Shown piece after piece: positions 55,083-63,631 of a stretch of 64,000 nucleotides of DNA. This stretch comes from Lysinibacillus macroides. Its GTDB lineage: Bacteria; Bacillota; Bacilli; Bacillales_A; Planococcaceae. The stretch's first letter is position 1. Each line of letters starts with the position of its first letter. The position numbers and the translations under genes were made by a program. The stretch is taken from NCBI RefSeq assembly GCF_001281525.1, contig NZ_LGCI01000011.1:209979-273978 (forward strand), given 5' to 3'. The notes beneath the pieces were generated by a model that made no database searches, was not told the DNA's origin, and worked only from the letters and a program-made list of their open reading frames with translations.

Positions 55083-55940
55083 ATGAACGTATTAAAATCA
55101 GGTGAAGTTGTGACATTAACAGTATTAGAGCAACAGGCATCAAAATGGATTTTAACAAATGGAGTGGAAGAACTCCCTTTAAATGCTTCAGAGGTAACAG
55201 AGCCCCTAACAATAGGTGACAGCCTTGAAGTATTTTTATTTGTAGATCGTCGTGGCGATCTAGCTGCTACAACTGCTATTCCAGCTTTTACACAAGGTGA
55301 ATACGGCTGGGCACGCGTCTTAAAAGTGGTGGAGCGTGAAGGAGCCTATGTGGATATTGGTACATCTCGTGAGGTATTAGTAAAGGCAGAGGATTTACCT
55401 GCATTAAAAGAGGTATGGCCAGAACCAGGCGATCATTTATTTATGACATTACGCACGGATCGTAACGGTGATTTATTTGGCCGCTTAGCAACAGAAGAAA
55501 AAATTTCAGAGCTATATGAGGGTGCCTTTGAAGATATGCACAATAAAAATATTTTAGCACGCCCCTACCGTCTATTACCAATTGGCTCATTTTTACTAGG
55601 TGTAGATCATCCTTACCGTGTATTTGTTCATGAATCAGAGCGTAAAGCTGAGCCAAGACTTGGACAAGATATCGTGGTACGTATTATCGATGTAAAAGAA
55701 GATGGTTCAATGAATGGTTCACTTTTGCCGCGTAAGCATGAGCGTCTTTCAGATGATGCGCAGCAAATTTTGAATTATCTTCGAGATGTTGGTGGTAAAA
55801 TGCCATTTGGTGATAAATCCTCACCTGAAGAAATTCAAGAAATGTTTAATATGAGTAAGGGTGCGTTTAAGCGTGCTTTAGGCACACTGATGAAAGCTGG
55901 TAAGGTGAAACAACAAGATGGCTGGACGGAAGAAGCATAG
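55083..55940 (+). CDS. cvfB: CvfB-family S1 RNA-binding protein
   Basis: 285 residues: three S1-like OB domains (about 5-60, 68-130 and 145-210; the second has W-A-R-V-L-K-V-V-E-R-E-G-A-Y-V-D-I-G) and a C-terminal winged helix (about 220-285, with F-G-D-K-S-S-P-E-E-I). It matches CvfB/YitL, an RNA-binding protein that affects virulence and gene expression in staphylococci. 41 nt after mntR; may be co-transcribed. Confidence 0.9.
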   Translation: MNVLKSGEVVTLTVLEQQASKWILTNGVEELPLNASEVTEPLTIGDSLEVFLFVDRRGDLAATTAIPAFTQGEYGWARVLKVVEREGAYVDIGTSREVLVKAEDLPALKEVWPEPGDHLFMTLRTDRNGDLFGRLATEEKISELYEGAFEDMHNKNILARPYRLLPIGSFLLGVDHPYRVFVHESERKAEPRLGQDIVVRIIDVKEDGSMNGSLLPRKHERLSDDAQQILNYLRDVGGKMPFGDKSSPEEIQEMFNMSKGAFKRALGTLMKAGKVKQQDGWTEEA

Positions 55941-55984
55941 TGGAAGATCAGTCTACAATAGGCTAGCGCAAGCATGGATCACAG

Positions 55985-56027
55985 AAAAAAGACGAGAGAT
56001 ATCCCTGAAACCTTCTCGTCTTTTTTT
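55985..56027 (+). terminator. Terminator after cvfB
   Basis: AAAAGACGAG pairs with CTCGTCTTTT, then Ts. Confidence 0.85.
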
Positions 56028-56100
56028 CGTACTAATAATTGTATAATGGCAATACATTGTATAGGCTAATATGAGCTTTTAGCGAAAGGGGTCCCATAAT

Positions 56101-57015
56101 TTGAAAAAGACATGGATCAAAATACTAACAGCTACAATGTTGGTAGTGGGAGTGATGGCACCAGCAACAGGTTTTGCGGCTGATAATACACCTCCGAAAG
56201 CAATTGATGAAAAACTAGGTGCACCTATTGTAGTATATGGCGCAAATTTATCTGAGGCTGAAAAAGAATCAGTCAAAAAATCATTAAAGGTAAGTGAAGA
56301 ACCTGAAATTGAAGAAATTGTTGTATCAGGTGAGGATTTAGTTAAATATATTAAAGATAGTAACTCAAGCTCTCGTATGTATTCCTCTGCTAAAATTACA
56401 CGTAGAGATGCAGGAGAAGGCTTAGTAATAGAGATTGTTACACCCGACAATATTACACAAGTAACCTCAGAAATGTATGCCAATGCAATGTTAACTGCAG
56501 GCATTCAGGATGCAACTGTACAGGTAGCTGCACCAAAAGCTGTGACAGGACATTCAGCATTAGTAGGAATTTATAAGGCTTATGAGGTGACAACAGGTGA
56601 AACACTTGATATTGAGCGTACAGATGTAGCAAATGAGGAGCTATCAGTAGCAACATCCATTGCAGAATCAGCAGGGGTAGATGACGCGAAAGTTGCAGAG
56701 CTACTAACAGAAATAAAAAAGCAAATTGCTGAATTAAACCCAGCTACACGTGAAGATGTAGAAAAAATTGTTCAGGAGCAATTAACTAAGCTTGAAATTA
56801 ATTTAAGTGAAAAAGATCGTCAATTACTCGTCGATTTAATGGATAAAATCAGTAAGCTTGATATTGATTTTAGTAAATGGTCTGAGCAATTAAATGATAT
56901 TAGTAACACAATTCAAGAAAAATTCGGCTCCCTTATGGAAGACGAAGGATTCTGGGCAAGTGTGAAAAACTTCTTTGCTAATTTAAAAGATACTGTTTCT
57001 TCATGGTTTAAATAA
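56101..57015 (+). CDS. Secreted DUF1002 protein (YpuA-like)
   Basis: 304 residues. A signal peptide with basic start and hydrophobic core ends near A-T-G-F-A-A (about 22-27). The DUF1002 domain (about 30-230) includes V-V-S-G-E-D-L-V-K-Y-I and A-V-T-G-H-S-A-L-V-G-I-Y-K-A-Y-E. The C-terminal third is amphipathic and probably coiled (about 195-290). B. subtilis YpuA is the remembered homologue; function unknown. TTG start with AAAGGGG about 9 nt upstream. Confidence 0.85.
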   Translation: MKKTWIKILTATMLVVGVMAPATGFAADNTPPKAIDEKLGAPIVVYGANLSEAEKESVKKSLKVSEEPEIEEIVVSGEDLVKYIKDSNSSSRMYSSAKITRRDAGEGLVIEIVTPDNITQVTSEMYANAMLTAGIQDATVQVAAPKAVTGHSALVGIYKAYEVTTGETLDIERTDVANEELSVATSIAESAGVDDAKVAELLTEIKKQIAELNPATREDVEKIVQEQLTKLEINLSEKDRQLLVDLMDKISKLDIDFSKWSEQLNDISNTIQEKFGSLMEDEGFWASVKNFFANLKDTVSSWFK

Positions 57016-57028
57016 TATTACTAGAATA

Positions 57029-57080
57029 GAATCTCCCATATTTACTCAAAATAATAGAGTAGAATGGCAGATTCTTTTTT
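57029..57080 (+). terminator. Terminator after DUF1002 gene
   Basis: AGAATCTCCCAT pairs with ATGGCAGATTCT (one mismatch) with an inner TACTC/GAGTA stem, then Ts. Confidence 0.75.
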
Positions 57081-57187
57081 GTGCGAAAGCGAAGCGACAG
57101 CAGTACATGGTTTTGGCTTAAGCGTAAACACAAATTTTGTGAAAATATAAAAAGCTATGGTACTATGGATAAAAGGAGTGGTGAGAA

Positions 57188-57469
57188 ATGGAATTCCAAT
57201 TACAGCAATTAGCGGAAAATGAGTTTGCTTTTTTGAATGTACAAGAAGGGGAAAAGTTAGCAGAAATCACTTGGCAGCAAAAAGGACAAGTGATGGTCAT
57301 GGATCACACATATGTATCGGATAAGCTACGAGGCCAAGGAGTGGCTAAGCAATTACTTGATCAGGCTGCTGATTATGCACGTGAAAAAGGTTATAAAATG
57401 GAGGCTGTTTGCTCTTATGTAGTGGCAGCATTTGAAAAATCAGATGCATATAATGATGTAAAACAATAA
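57188..57469 (+). CDS. Small GNAT-fold N-acetyltransferase (Acetyltransf_CG type)
   Basis: 93 residues, a minimal GNAT domain. V-M-D-H-T-Y-V-S-D-K-L-R-G-Q-G-V-A-K-Q-L-L is the acetyl-CoA-binding core, followed by A-R-E-K-G-Y-K-M-E-A-V-C-S-Y-V. This small class (PF14542, B. subtilis YjdJ type) may acetylate small molecules or act in regulation; substrate unknown. AAAGGAGTGGTG before the ATG; own terminator. Confidence 0.85.
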   Translation: MEFQLQQLAENEFAFLNVQEGEKLAEITWQQKGQVMVMDHTYVSDKLRGQGVAKQLLDQAADYAREKGYKMEAVCSYVVAAFEKSDAYNDVKQ

Positions 57470-57473
57470 AATA

Positions 57474-57513
57474 AAGGCAATCTGCTTATGGGAAAAGCGG
57501 ATTGCCTTTTTAA
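57474..57513 (+). terminator. Terminator after small GNAT gene
   Basis: AAAGGCAATCTGCTT pairs with AAGCGGATTGCCTTT, then Ts. Confidence 0.85.
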
Positions 57514-57542
57514 TATAGTGTGCAAGTCATTTGAGCAGCTCC

Positions 57543-57647
57543 TTACAGTAAAGTGACACTATAAATGAGTAATGTTAAAAGACCTGCACCACCAATTAAC
57601 GAAGCCATATCTATCCAATCATAAGCTAAATCAAGTTTCTTCATCAT
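57543..57647 (-). CDS. Small membrane protein, 34 residues
   Basis: Three ATGs in a row on the minus strand (57650, 57647, 57644) follow AGGAG at 57655-57659; 57647 has the best spacing. The product (M-M-K-K-L-D-L-A-Y-D-W-I-D-M...) has a charged start and one hydrophobic helix (about 14-34), ending at TAA 57543. The strong ribosome binding site argues for translation. Function unknown. Confidence 0.6.
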   Translation of the reverse strand: MMKKLDLAYDWIDMASLIGGAGLLTLLIYSVTLL

Positions 57648-57856
57648 CATCACACTCCTAATTTAGTATTAATGCATTTATTCCCCATTTTTTAATGCTT
57701 TAATCATAAATAGTTGAAAAATTGTGAAAAAAGAAAAGAGTTTTTAGTCCACATATGTATAGAGGCGAGAGGGGATGAAAAAATAATGTTTAGCCTTCTA
57801 AGAATAGGGAAAAACTATACTACATAGCTAGTTTCTAAATTTTTAGGAGGTAATGA

Positions 57857-58168
57857 ATGATGGCAAAACGTAAAGGAACAGGTGTTGTAATTGTAGGTTT
57901 AGCGAGTTTAGCAGCATCTTATTTAAGTAAAAAAGAAAATCGTGATAAAGCATTGACGATGTTTAATAGCATGAAATCCAAAGTAGAATCGTATCTTACA
58001 CCTCAGCCTGATATAGATGATAGGGTTGTGGAACGAGTAGCAGCAGAGGTAGCAACAGAGGCTGGTACTTCACCAACGAAAATTGCTTCAAATGAAATGG
58101 TAGCTGAAGGTGGAGGACATACAGGTGTCCATTTCTATAATGAAGAAATCCAAGAAAAAGAAAAATAA
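57857..58168 (+). CDS. Hypothetical protein with N-terminal hydrophobic segment
   Basis: 103 residues, not recognised. Lys/Arg start, a weakly hydrophobic stretch (about 8-23), a helical middle and an acidic, Gly-containing tail (about 65-103). AGGAGG is 6 nt before ATG 57857 (9 nt before the second ATG), so it is probably expressed. General look recalls YtxH-like general-stress proteins, but no motif settles this. Confidence 0.65.
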   Translation: MMAKRKGTGVVIVGLASLAASYLSKKENRDKALTMFNSMKSKVESYLTPQPDIDDRVVERVAAEVATEAGTSPTKIASNEMVAEGGGHTGVHFYNEEIQEKEK

Positions 58169-58288
58169 GAAGGAACGTATCTGAAAACTTATGTTGAGGT
58201 TTATGAACATAAAGCGACAACATAAAGGCGATCACCCGTTGCTTAGCCAAACGTATTCTTTCTGCTATTGATGGTATTTTTTCAATAC

Positions 58289-58327
58289 AAAAAGACCTTC
58301 TCGTTTAAGCATGAGAAGGTCTTTTAT
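58289..58327. terminator. Terminator at the end of the MFS gene
   Basis: AAAAGACCTTCTC pairs perfectly with GAGAAGGTCTTTT across 10 nt, overlapping the stop codon at 58305; T-rich on both strands. Confidence 0.8.
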
Positions 58328-59447
58328 GTGGGATAAGGATAACACTAGCGAAAAGTAATAAGATGATGCCAGTAAAGATAAAGCCGCTCACAACACCTAA
58401 GGATAACCAGCCTAGTAATGAAGAGCCTATAACGACGCCTAGAGAGAAAAATGCATAGAAATAGCCATATGCTTTTCCTCGTATTTCGGCAGTAGTAGAG
58501 TCTATTAATAGGGAATTGACAGACGGGAAGAGGAAGCCGAATCCGATTCCATAGCAAGCCATTGCTATATAGAGTAGGGTGCTGGCATTTGCTTGGCTAA
58601 TTAACAATTGGCTTAGTCCCATTAAGCATATACCAAAGGACAATGTTTTCAAAGGATTTACCTTATCAAAAATCCGATTAGTAGGTAACAGGAAAACGAG
58701 TACAGCGACAATGCCAAATGTGCTCATTAATGTTCCACTTAAACGGGAATCAAAGCCTAAGAGGTGAACTTTCAGTGGCAATAGATAGGCGATGACACCT
58801 TGAGAAAACATTAAAAAGAAGGCTCCTAAAAATGCCTTGAGTGTTCCAGTATTCTTAAAAAATACACTGATTGGAATATATGTATGAGACGCTGATTTCT
58901 CTTTTTTTATTTGTTTAGTATTCAGCATAAAAAATGCAAGAACACCTAAAAGAAGCATAAAGCTTGCCGTAATATTAAATACAAATGGGACACTTGTTCG
59001 AGTGGCTAAAATACCGCTAAATGCTGGGCCTATGATCGCTGCAATACCAACAAATGCTCCAGAAACAGCACTGCCTTTTCCACGTTTTTCTTGCGCAGTA
59101 GCATTTGCTAAAAACGTAAAGGCAGCAGGGACAATAAAGCCAGCGACAAGCCCATGAATAAACCGGATGATTAACAGCGTAATAGGTTCCTCTACTAAAT
59201 TATAGAGTATTAATGAAAGTCCTGTTGTAAAAAGACCTATAACCAGAATAATAAAGGGCCCTTTGCGATCTGTTAAAAAGCCTGAAATGATATTGCCAAA
59301 TGTATTGGATAATGAATACATACCTACTGCTAAACCCGTTAGGAATGCTGATGCACCTAAGGATTCGGCATATGTACTCATCACAGGAAGCTGGGTGAAA
59401 AGATCAAAAAATGAAAAGAAGATAATTGCATAGATAAAGTTTCGCAT
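58305..59447 (-). CDS. MFS transporter
   Basis: 380 residues, 12 helices. Motif A is visible as G-F-L-T-D-R-K-G-P in the loop after helix 2, and a helix-5 region with A-A-I-I-G-P-A-F-S-G-I. This fits the drug:H+ antiporter group, but no substrate can be named. ATG 59447 has GGAGG 6 nt upstream; the longer reading to 59552 lacks a site. Confidence 0.85.
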   Translation of the reverse strand: MRNFIYAIIFFSFFDLFTQLPVMSTYAESLGASAFLTGLAVGMYSLSNTFGNIISGFLTDRKGPFIILVIGLFTTGLSLILYNLVEEPITLLIIRFIHGLVAGFIVPAAFTFLANATAQEKRGKGSAVSGAFVGIAAIIGPAFSGILATRTSVPFVFNITASFMLLLGVLAFFMLNTKQIKKEKSASHTYIPISVFFKNTGTLKAFLGAFFLMFSQGVIAYLLPLKVHLLGFDSRLSGTLMSTFGIVAVLVFLLPTNRIFDKVNPLKTLSFGICLMGLSQLLISQANASTLLYIAMACYGIGFGFLFPSVNSLLIDSTTAEIRGKAYGYFYAFFSLGVVIGSSLLGWLSLGVVSGFIFTGIILLLFASVILIPHKRPSHA

Positions 59448-59992
59448 AGCAAGCCTCCATTTGATAATAGTTCTCAATAATTGATTATACCATTTTTTAA
59501 ATATAAAAAAGATATAATCTATAGGAAGAGATTCGCAATCTTGAAAAATCAATCCGTCAATGACTTCTTCGCACTAATTGATAGGATTTTAGATTATCTT
59601 TATCTGAAGTTCTATAGAAGGAGGGAATACAAAAAAGACTTCTTAAATGCCCATAGAGTAGCCTAAAGTATGAAGAGATTTTAAATTGCTATAATGGGAT
59701 ATCGATGAGTAATAATATTAATAGTTCATAGGGGTGTTTAAAAATATTTTACAGCATGGGGTCAGGTAATTACATAAAAAGAAGCAGAAGAAGGGAGCAA
59801 CGAAAATCATATTCCAGTGTTTGGTATGGGGCTTGCTTATGAGTGAGTTGAAAAATTTATACCATTGACGGTGAATTATCTTTTAACAAGAGGATGATTT
59901 TCGGCGTAACAAGGCAAGTAGGATAGTCTGAGAGCTTTCCCTGAGACTTTAAAAGTAAGCATGTTCTTCGTAATAGAATTCACTACTCAATG
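59448..59992. other. Intergenic region, possible remnant of a lost gene
   Basis: About 545 bp. A 61-codon ORF (59481-59666) has no ribosome binding site. Further on, around 59800-59960 on the plus strand, short protein-like stretches (for example I-P-V-F-G-M-G-L-A-Y-E and L-T-V-N-Y-L-L-T-R-G) are separated by stops and look like a decayed gene, but I cannot name a family. Confidence 0.35.
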
Positions 59993-60029
59993 CTGCTGCC
60001 CCCATTACTTTACATAATGGGGGCAGCAG
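59993..60029. terminator. Strong GC-rich hairpin after CoA-transferase
   Basis: A perfect 15-bp stem (59993-60007 with 60015-60029) with 7-nt loop, 9 nt past the CoA-transferase stop on the minus strand. It lacks a T-run, so it may protect the mRNA 3' end rather than terminate alone. Confidence 0.65.
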
Positions 60030-60038
60030 TGAGTGATA

Positions 60039-61562
60039 TTAAGCTTGTGCAGGTACACTTTGCTTCATTGTTTTATTTTTAGCAAGGTTTACATGCCAAG
60101 AAAGGGCTTCCTCTAAAATATGTGGTGTTTGCTGATCACCAGTTGCTTCAACAGCACGGTTGTAATAATCCCATAACTGCTCTTTGTAGTCTGGATGTGC
60201 ACAGTTTTCAATAATTAATTTTGCACGCTCTTTTGGTGCTAAGCCACGTAAGTCTGCAATTCCTTGCTCTGTTACGATAACATCTACATCATGCTCTGTA
60301 TGGTCAACATGTGATACCATTGGAACAACAGAAGAAATAGCGCCGCCTTTTGCGTATGATTTTGTAACAAAAATACCAAGGCGAGCATTACGTGCAAAGT
60401 CACCAGAACCACCGATACCGTTCATCATTTTTGTACCTGATACGTGCGTAGAGTTTACGTTGCCATAAATATCTAACTCAAGCGCTGTGTTGATTGAGAT
60501 TAGACCTAAACGACGAATAAGCTCTGGGTGGTTAGAAATTTCTTGTGGACGTAAGCAAATTTTATCCGCATAGTTTTCTAAATTGCCATATACCTTTTTC
60601 TGTAATTCTTCAGTAAGTGTAATGGATGTTGCTGCAGCGAATTTTACTTTGCCTGCATCAATTAAGTTGAATACTGCATCTTGTAATACTTCAGAAGCAA
60701 CAACTAAATCTTCGAATTCTGAATCTGCGAAGCCATCTAATACAGCATTAGCAACAGAACCCACACCAGATTGTAATGGCATTAAGCTATTTGTTAAACG
60801 ACCTGCTTTAATTTCATCGCGGAAGAAGTCTAATAAAATATTCGCCATTGTTTGTGTTTCTTCGTCTGGTGGTACGATTAGTGAAGGAGCATCTGGCTCT
60901 TCAGAAATAACGATTGCTTTAATTTTCGAAGGGTCTACTTTGATACCGATGTCGCCAATACGTTGTTGTACATCTGTCATTGGAATTGGCTCACGAGCAC
61001 CTTGCTCTGCTGGTACATAAATATCATGAATGCCGATTAATGCTTCTGGATGAGAGATATTTAGTTCAATAATAATATTTTCAGCATATTCAGCAAAAAT
61101 TGGTGAGTTACCTACTGAGTTTGTTGGCACGATGATGCCATCTTCTGTAATAGCCACAGCCTCAAGAATTAAGTATTTAATTGGTCCAATGATACCTTGA
61201 CGTACTAATTCAGCGTTATGTGAAAGATGTGCATCCACATATAAAATATCGCCAGAGTTAATTAAGTTACGAATGCCAGCGTCTCCTTGGAATGGTCCAC
61301 GCTTACGAATTACACCAGCTTCAGCCAAGTATTTATCTACTTCAGGTCCTAAAGAAGCACCTGTATAAACATCAATCTTGAATTGCTCATTTTTAGCACG
61401 TTCTACTAAGGCCATAGGAACTACTTTTGCATCCCCAGCACGAGTAAAACCACTCATCCCAACTACATCACCATCAGAAATAAGTGCCGCTGCTGCTTCA
61501 GCAGTAACAATTTTACTTTCAAGCTCTTTTAAACCTAGGCGTTTTTGAACATTTGCATCCAT
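60039..61562 (-). CDS. Acetyl-CoA hydrolase/succinate:acetate CoA-transferase family
   Basis: 507 residues, two-domain class I CoA-transferase. Glu291 in S-E-V-L-Q-D aligns, by memory, with the nucleophilic Glu of the AarC/Cat1 group; a G-G-S-G-D-F-A glycine loop lies near 385. The group swaps CoA between succinyl-CoA and acetate (or propionate), or hydrolyses acetyl-CoA, linking acetate metabolism to the TCA cycle. The ATG has GGGGAGG upstream. Next to a LytTR regulator, 360 bp away on the same strand. Confidence 0.88.
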   Translation of the reverse strand: MDANVQKRLGLKELESKIVTAEAAAALISDGDVVGMSGFTRAGDAKVVPMALVERAKNEQFKIDVYTGASLGPEVDKYLAEAGVIRKRGPFQGDAGIRNLINSGDILYVDAHLSHNAELVRQGIIGPIKYLILEAVAITEDGIIVPTNSVGNSPIFAEYAENIIIELNISHPEALIGIHDIYVPAEQGAREPIPMTDVQQRIGDIGIKVDPSKIKAIVISEEPDAPSLIVPPDEETQTMANILLDFFRDEIKAGRLTNSLMPLQSGVGSVANAVLDGFADSEFEDLVVASEVLQDAVFNLIDAGKVKFAAATSITLTEELQKKVYGNLENYADKICLRPQEISNHPELIRRLGLISINTALELDIYGNVNSTHVSGTKMMNGIGGSGDFARNARLGIFVTKSYAKGGAISSVVPMVSHVDHTEHDVDVIVTEQGIADLRGLAPKERAKLIIENCAHPDYKEQLWDYYNRAVEATGDQQTPHILEEALSWHVNLAKNKTMKQSVPAQA

Positions 61563-61762
61563 AAAAAAATCCTCCCCTAAATAATTTTGATGGAAACCGA
61601 ATTATAAACTAGAAAAATCTTTCGGAATTTTCTGTTTCTTCAGTTGTAGTATAACTCCAACCATTTGAATAATATTATCACCAAAAGGTCACAAAAACTC
61701 TATGAATAGCATTAAATTAAGTAAAAAAAGAAAAAACGAGCATTAAAATGATTTTTCGACAG

Positions 61763-61776
61763 AGAAAACGTTTTAT
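61763..61776. promoter_or_regulatory. Weak cre-like site upstream of CoA-transferase
   Basis: AGAAAACGTTTTAT has the palindromic AAAACGTTTT core of a CcpA cre box but mismatches at the outer positions. Carbon control of an acetate gene would make sense; evidence is weak. Confidence 0.3.
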
Positions 61777-61875
61777 TGTAGAGCTGTATAAATTTAGAGG
61801 GTTTCTACATAAAAACTATGTAAAAATTGTTAATGAAGGATGATGAACAGATAGAAAGCAGCTTTATTTTCGTAA

Positions 61876-61916
61876 AAAAGCAGCGAACAATTCGCAAAAA
61901 ATTGCTCGCTGTACTT
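61876..61916 (-). terminator. Terminator after LytTR gene
   Basis: CAGCGAACAATT pairs with AATTGCTCGCTG (one mismatch); read on the minus strand it ends in six Ts. Confidence 0.75.
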
Positions 61917-61921
61917 AAAAA

Positions 61922-62572
61922 TTAGAAGCCTAAAGAACGACGGAAATAGCTTGCATAGCGTTGGCTAACGGGAATACGCGTCCCGTCTTTCATAATTAAC
62001 AAAAACGTTGAGTGAGAATCTGGTTGAATTTCATCAATATAGTCAATGTTGACGATATAAGAGCGGTGACAACGAATAAATGAATCAGGTGCTAAAAATA
62101 ACTCCAGATCACTTAGGTTTAAACGATGATAACCTTCTCGAGTCATTGTTTTAACAAATGTTTTACGGAGTTGTGTTTCTAAATAAATAACTTGATCATG
62201 TTGAATTGGATACCAGCAATCATCAATTTTGATGGTAATGTAGTTTGTTAAGAAAGCTGATGGTTTTTGTGGGAAGATAGCCGTAATGGCACCTTTCATT
62301 TCGCCTTCCTCCATCAAAGGAATACTCATGCCATAATAGGCTACACCGAAAACATCAGGCTCAATGTAAGAGCTGATTTTTTGACCATAGCTTAATGCTT
62401 TGTGAGCCGCTGAGCCTTCTTTAATAGGGTCGCCTGGTTTAATTTTTAAATCAACTTTTTTACTTGGTTGGTAATATAAATATTCGTTTGTATCAGAAAT
62501 TGCAATGGAAGTATTTTCAGGGAAGAACTCTTTAATAATATCCATAATTTCTTCTATTTGCTTTGGATCCAC
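61922..62572 (-). CDS. One-component LytTR transcriptional regulator with sensor domain
   Basis: 216 residues from GTG 62572 (an alternative GTG at 62581 abuts the CGAGG). The N-terminal part (about 1-110) is a PAS/GAF-like cytoplasmic sensor (I-A-I-S-D-T-N-E-Y-L-Y-Y..F-G-V-A-Y-Y-G-M-S-I-P); the C-terminal 100 residues are LytTR (F-I-R-C-H-R-S-Y-I-V-N-I-D-Y-I and R-I-P-V-S-Q-R-Y). No receiver domain, so it likely senses a metabolite directly. Its position upstream of the CoA-transferase suggests that as target. Confidence 0.85.
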   Translation of the reverse strand: MDPKQIEEIMDIIKEFFPENTSIAISDTNEYLYYQPSKKVDLKIKPGDPIKEGSAAHKALSYGQKISSYIEPDVFGVAYYGMSIPLMEEGEMKGAITAIFPQKPSAFLTNYITIKIDDCWYPIQHDQVIYLETQLRKTFVKTMTREGYHRLNLSDLELFLAPDSFIRCHRSYIVNIDYIDEIQPDSHSTFLLIMKDGTRIPVSQRYASYFRRSLGF

Positions 62573-63064
62573 GTTAAACACCTCGTTTAAACTTTTAAAA
62601 ATAGTATTATCATCTATTTTACTACATATTCATATAAATTATATAGAGAAGATTTAGGAATGAAATAGAAAAATGTCGATTGATTGAATAAAATGGTGTA
62701 ATATGTTTTGTATAATTTGTAAATACATTTATTTAATAACTAATTTTTTTAATAGGTATATGGTAAAATCTAATTGTTAGGAATAAGTTTATAAGGTTTT
62801 TACGATGCATATGTGATAAATTAGAACTAGAGTTACAATTAAAATGTGGTTGAAAGGAAATCGCAGAATATGGTAATATTCACTGTATAGTCTATTTTTT
62901 AAAAATCTAGTGTTTTAGTCGGGGTATTTTTAAGCTATTTTCTATAAAAAATTATGAAATAGGTCTCAGTTCTTATGGGAGATAAGTAAATACTATTTTC
63001 TTATTTTTAATTCGTCGAGATTGATGTCAAATATTGTTAATCAATTCTTGTACTCTGAGGAAAG
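62573..63064. other. AT-rich intergenic region, no gene seen
   Basis: About 490 bp between the divergent LytTR and AraC-type genes. No ORF with a ribosome binding site, no hairpin terminator. It should hold both promoters; none was convincing enough to call. Confidence 0.5.
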
Positions 63065-63631
63065 ATGGGGAAGATTATGCAACTACATCAACATTCTATG
63101 TCAGAAACGATATCCAAAAGATACTTCCAAGAAATCGATAATATTAATCAATATATCGGTGTCGAAGAATTTTTTAATATTGAGTCGAAATTAATTTTTG
63201 AGATTTATCATTTAGAATCTGCAAAAGCTAAGAAATCTTTACATGAATTAATTGATATTCTTTCAATACGTTTTGGCAAGCAGGTCATTAAAATTGTACG
63301 CAGTTATTTTTCTGTTTTATCATCAATTGTTGCTCGCAAATTGCTAGACAATCAAGTACCAGCGAAAAAGGCATTTGCTTTTAATATTGCTTGTAACGAT
63401 ATGATTGAAAACCAGATGAAAGATGCAGAATTTCTACAATTTGCGGATGATCTAATTGATTTCTTTGTCTACTTTATTGCAGATCGCAAACAGCCAACTT
63501 TCCGACATCAAACAGTCAATAAAGTAATTATGTATATAAATGACGAACTAGAAAATGATTTAACGGTGGAAAGTATCGCCAATCACTTTCATATAAGCAC
63601 TAGTCACGAGAGTATAAAATATTTTGTGTAA
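63065..63631 (+). pseudogene. AraC-family regulator, truncated by IS256-family insertion
   Basis: The frame encodes an AraC/XylS-type protein: an N-terminal helical domain (about 1-150) and the first helices of the HTH (V-N-K-V-I-M-Y-I-N-D-E-L-E-N-D-L-T-V-E-S-I-A-N-H-F-H-I-S-T-S). After S-H, near base 63607, it changes into an unrelated tail and stops at 63631; the expected L-S-R-x-F continuation is missing. The change coincides with the start of an IS256-family element, so about 70 C-terminal residues were lost. Start could be 63065 or 63077. Confidence 0.8.

Larger units (their letters stand above)
61563..61921. other. Intergenic region between LytTR gene and CoA-transferase
   Basis: About 360 bp, AT-rich. 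It holds the terminator of the LytTR gene at the far end, a cre-like palindrome and the promoter of the CoA-transferase, whose hexamers I could not fix. No ORF is supported. LytTR binding sites (paired 9-mers) were not recognised. Confidence 0.45.

Noticed and set aside
59481..59666. 61-codon ORF before the MFS gene
   Set aside because: No ribosome binding site and starts inside the divergent leader; kept only as part of the intergenic entry.
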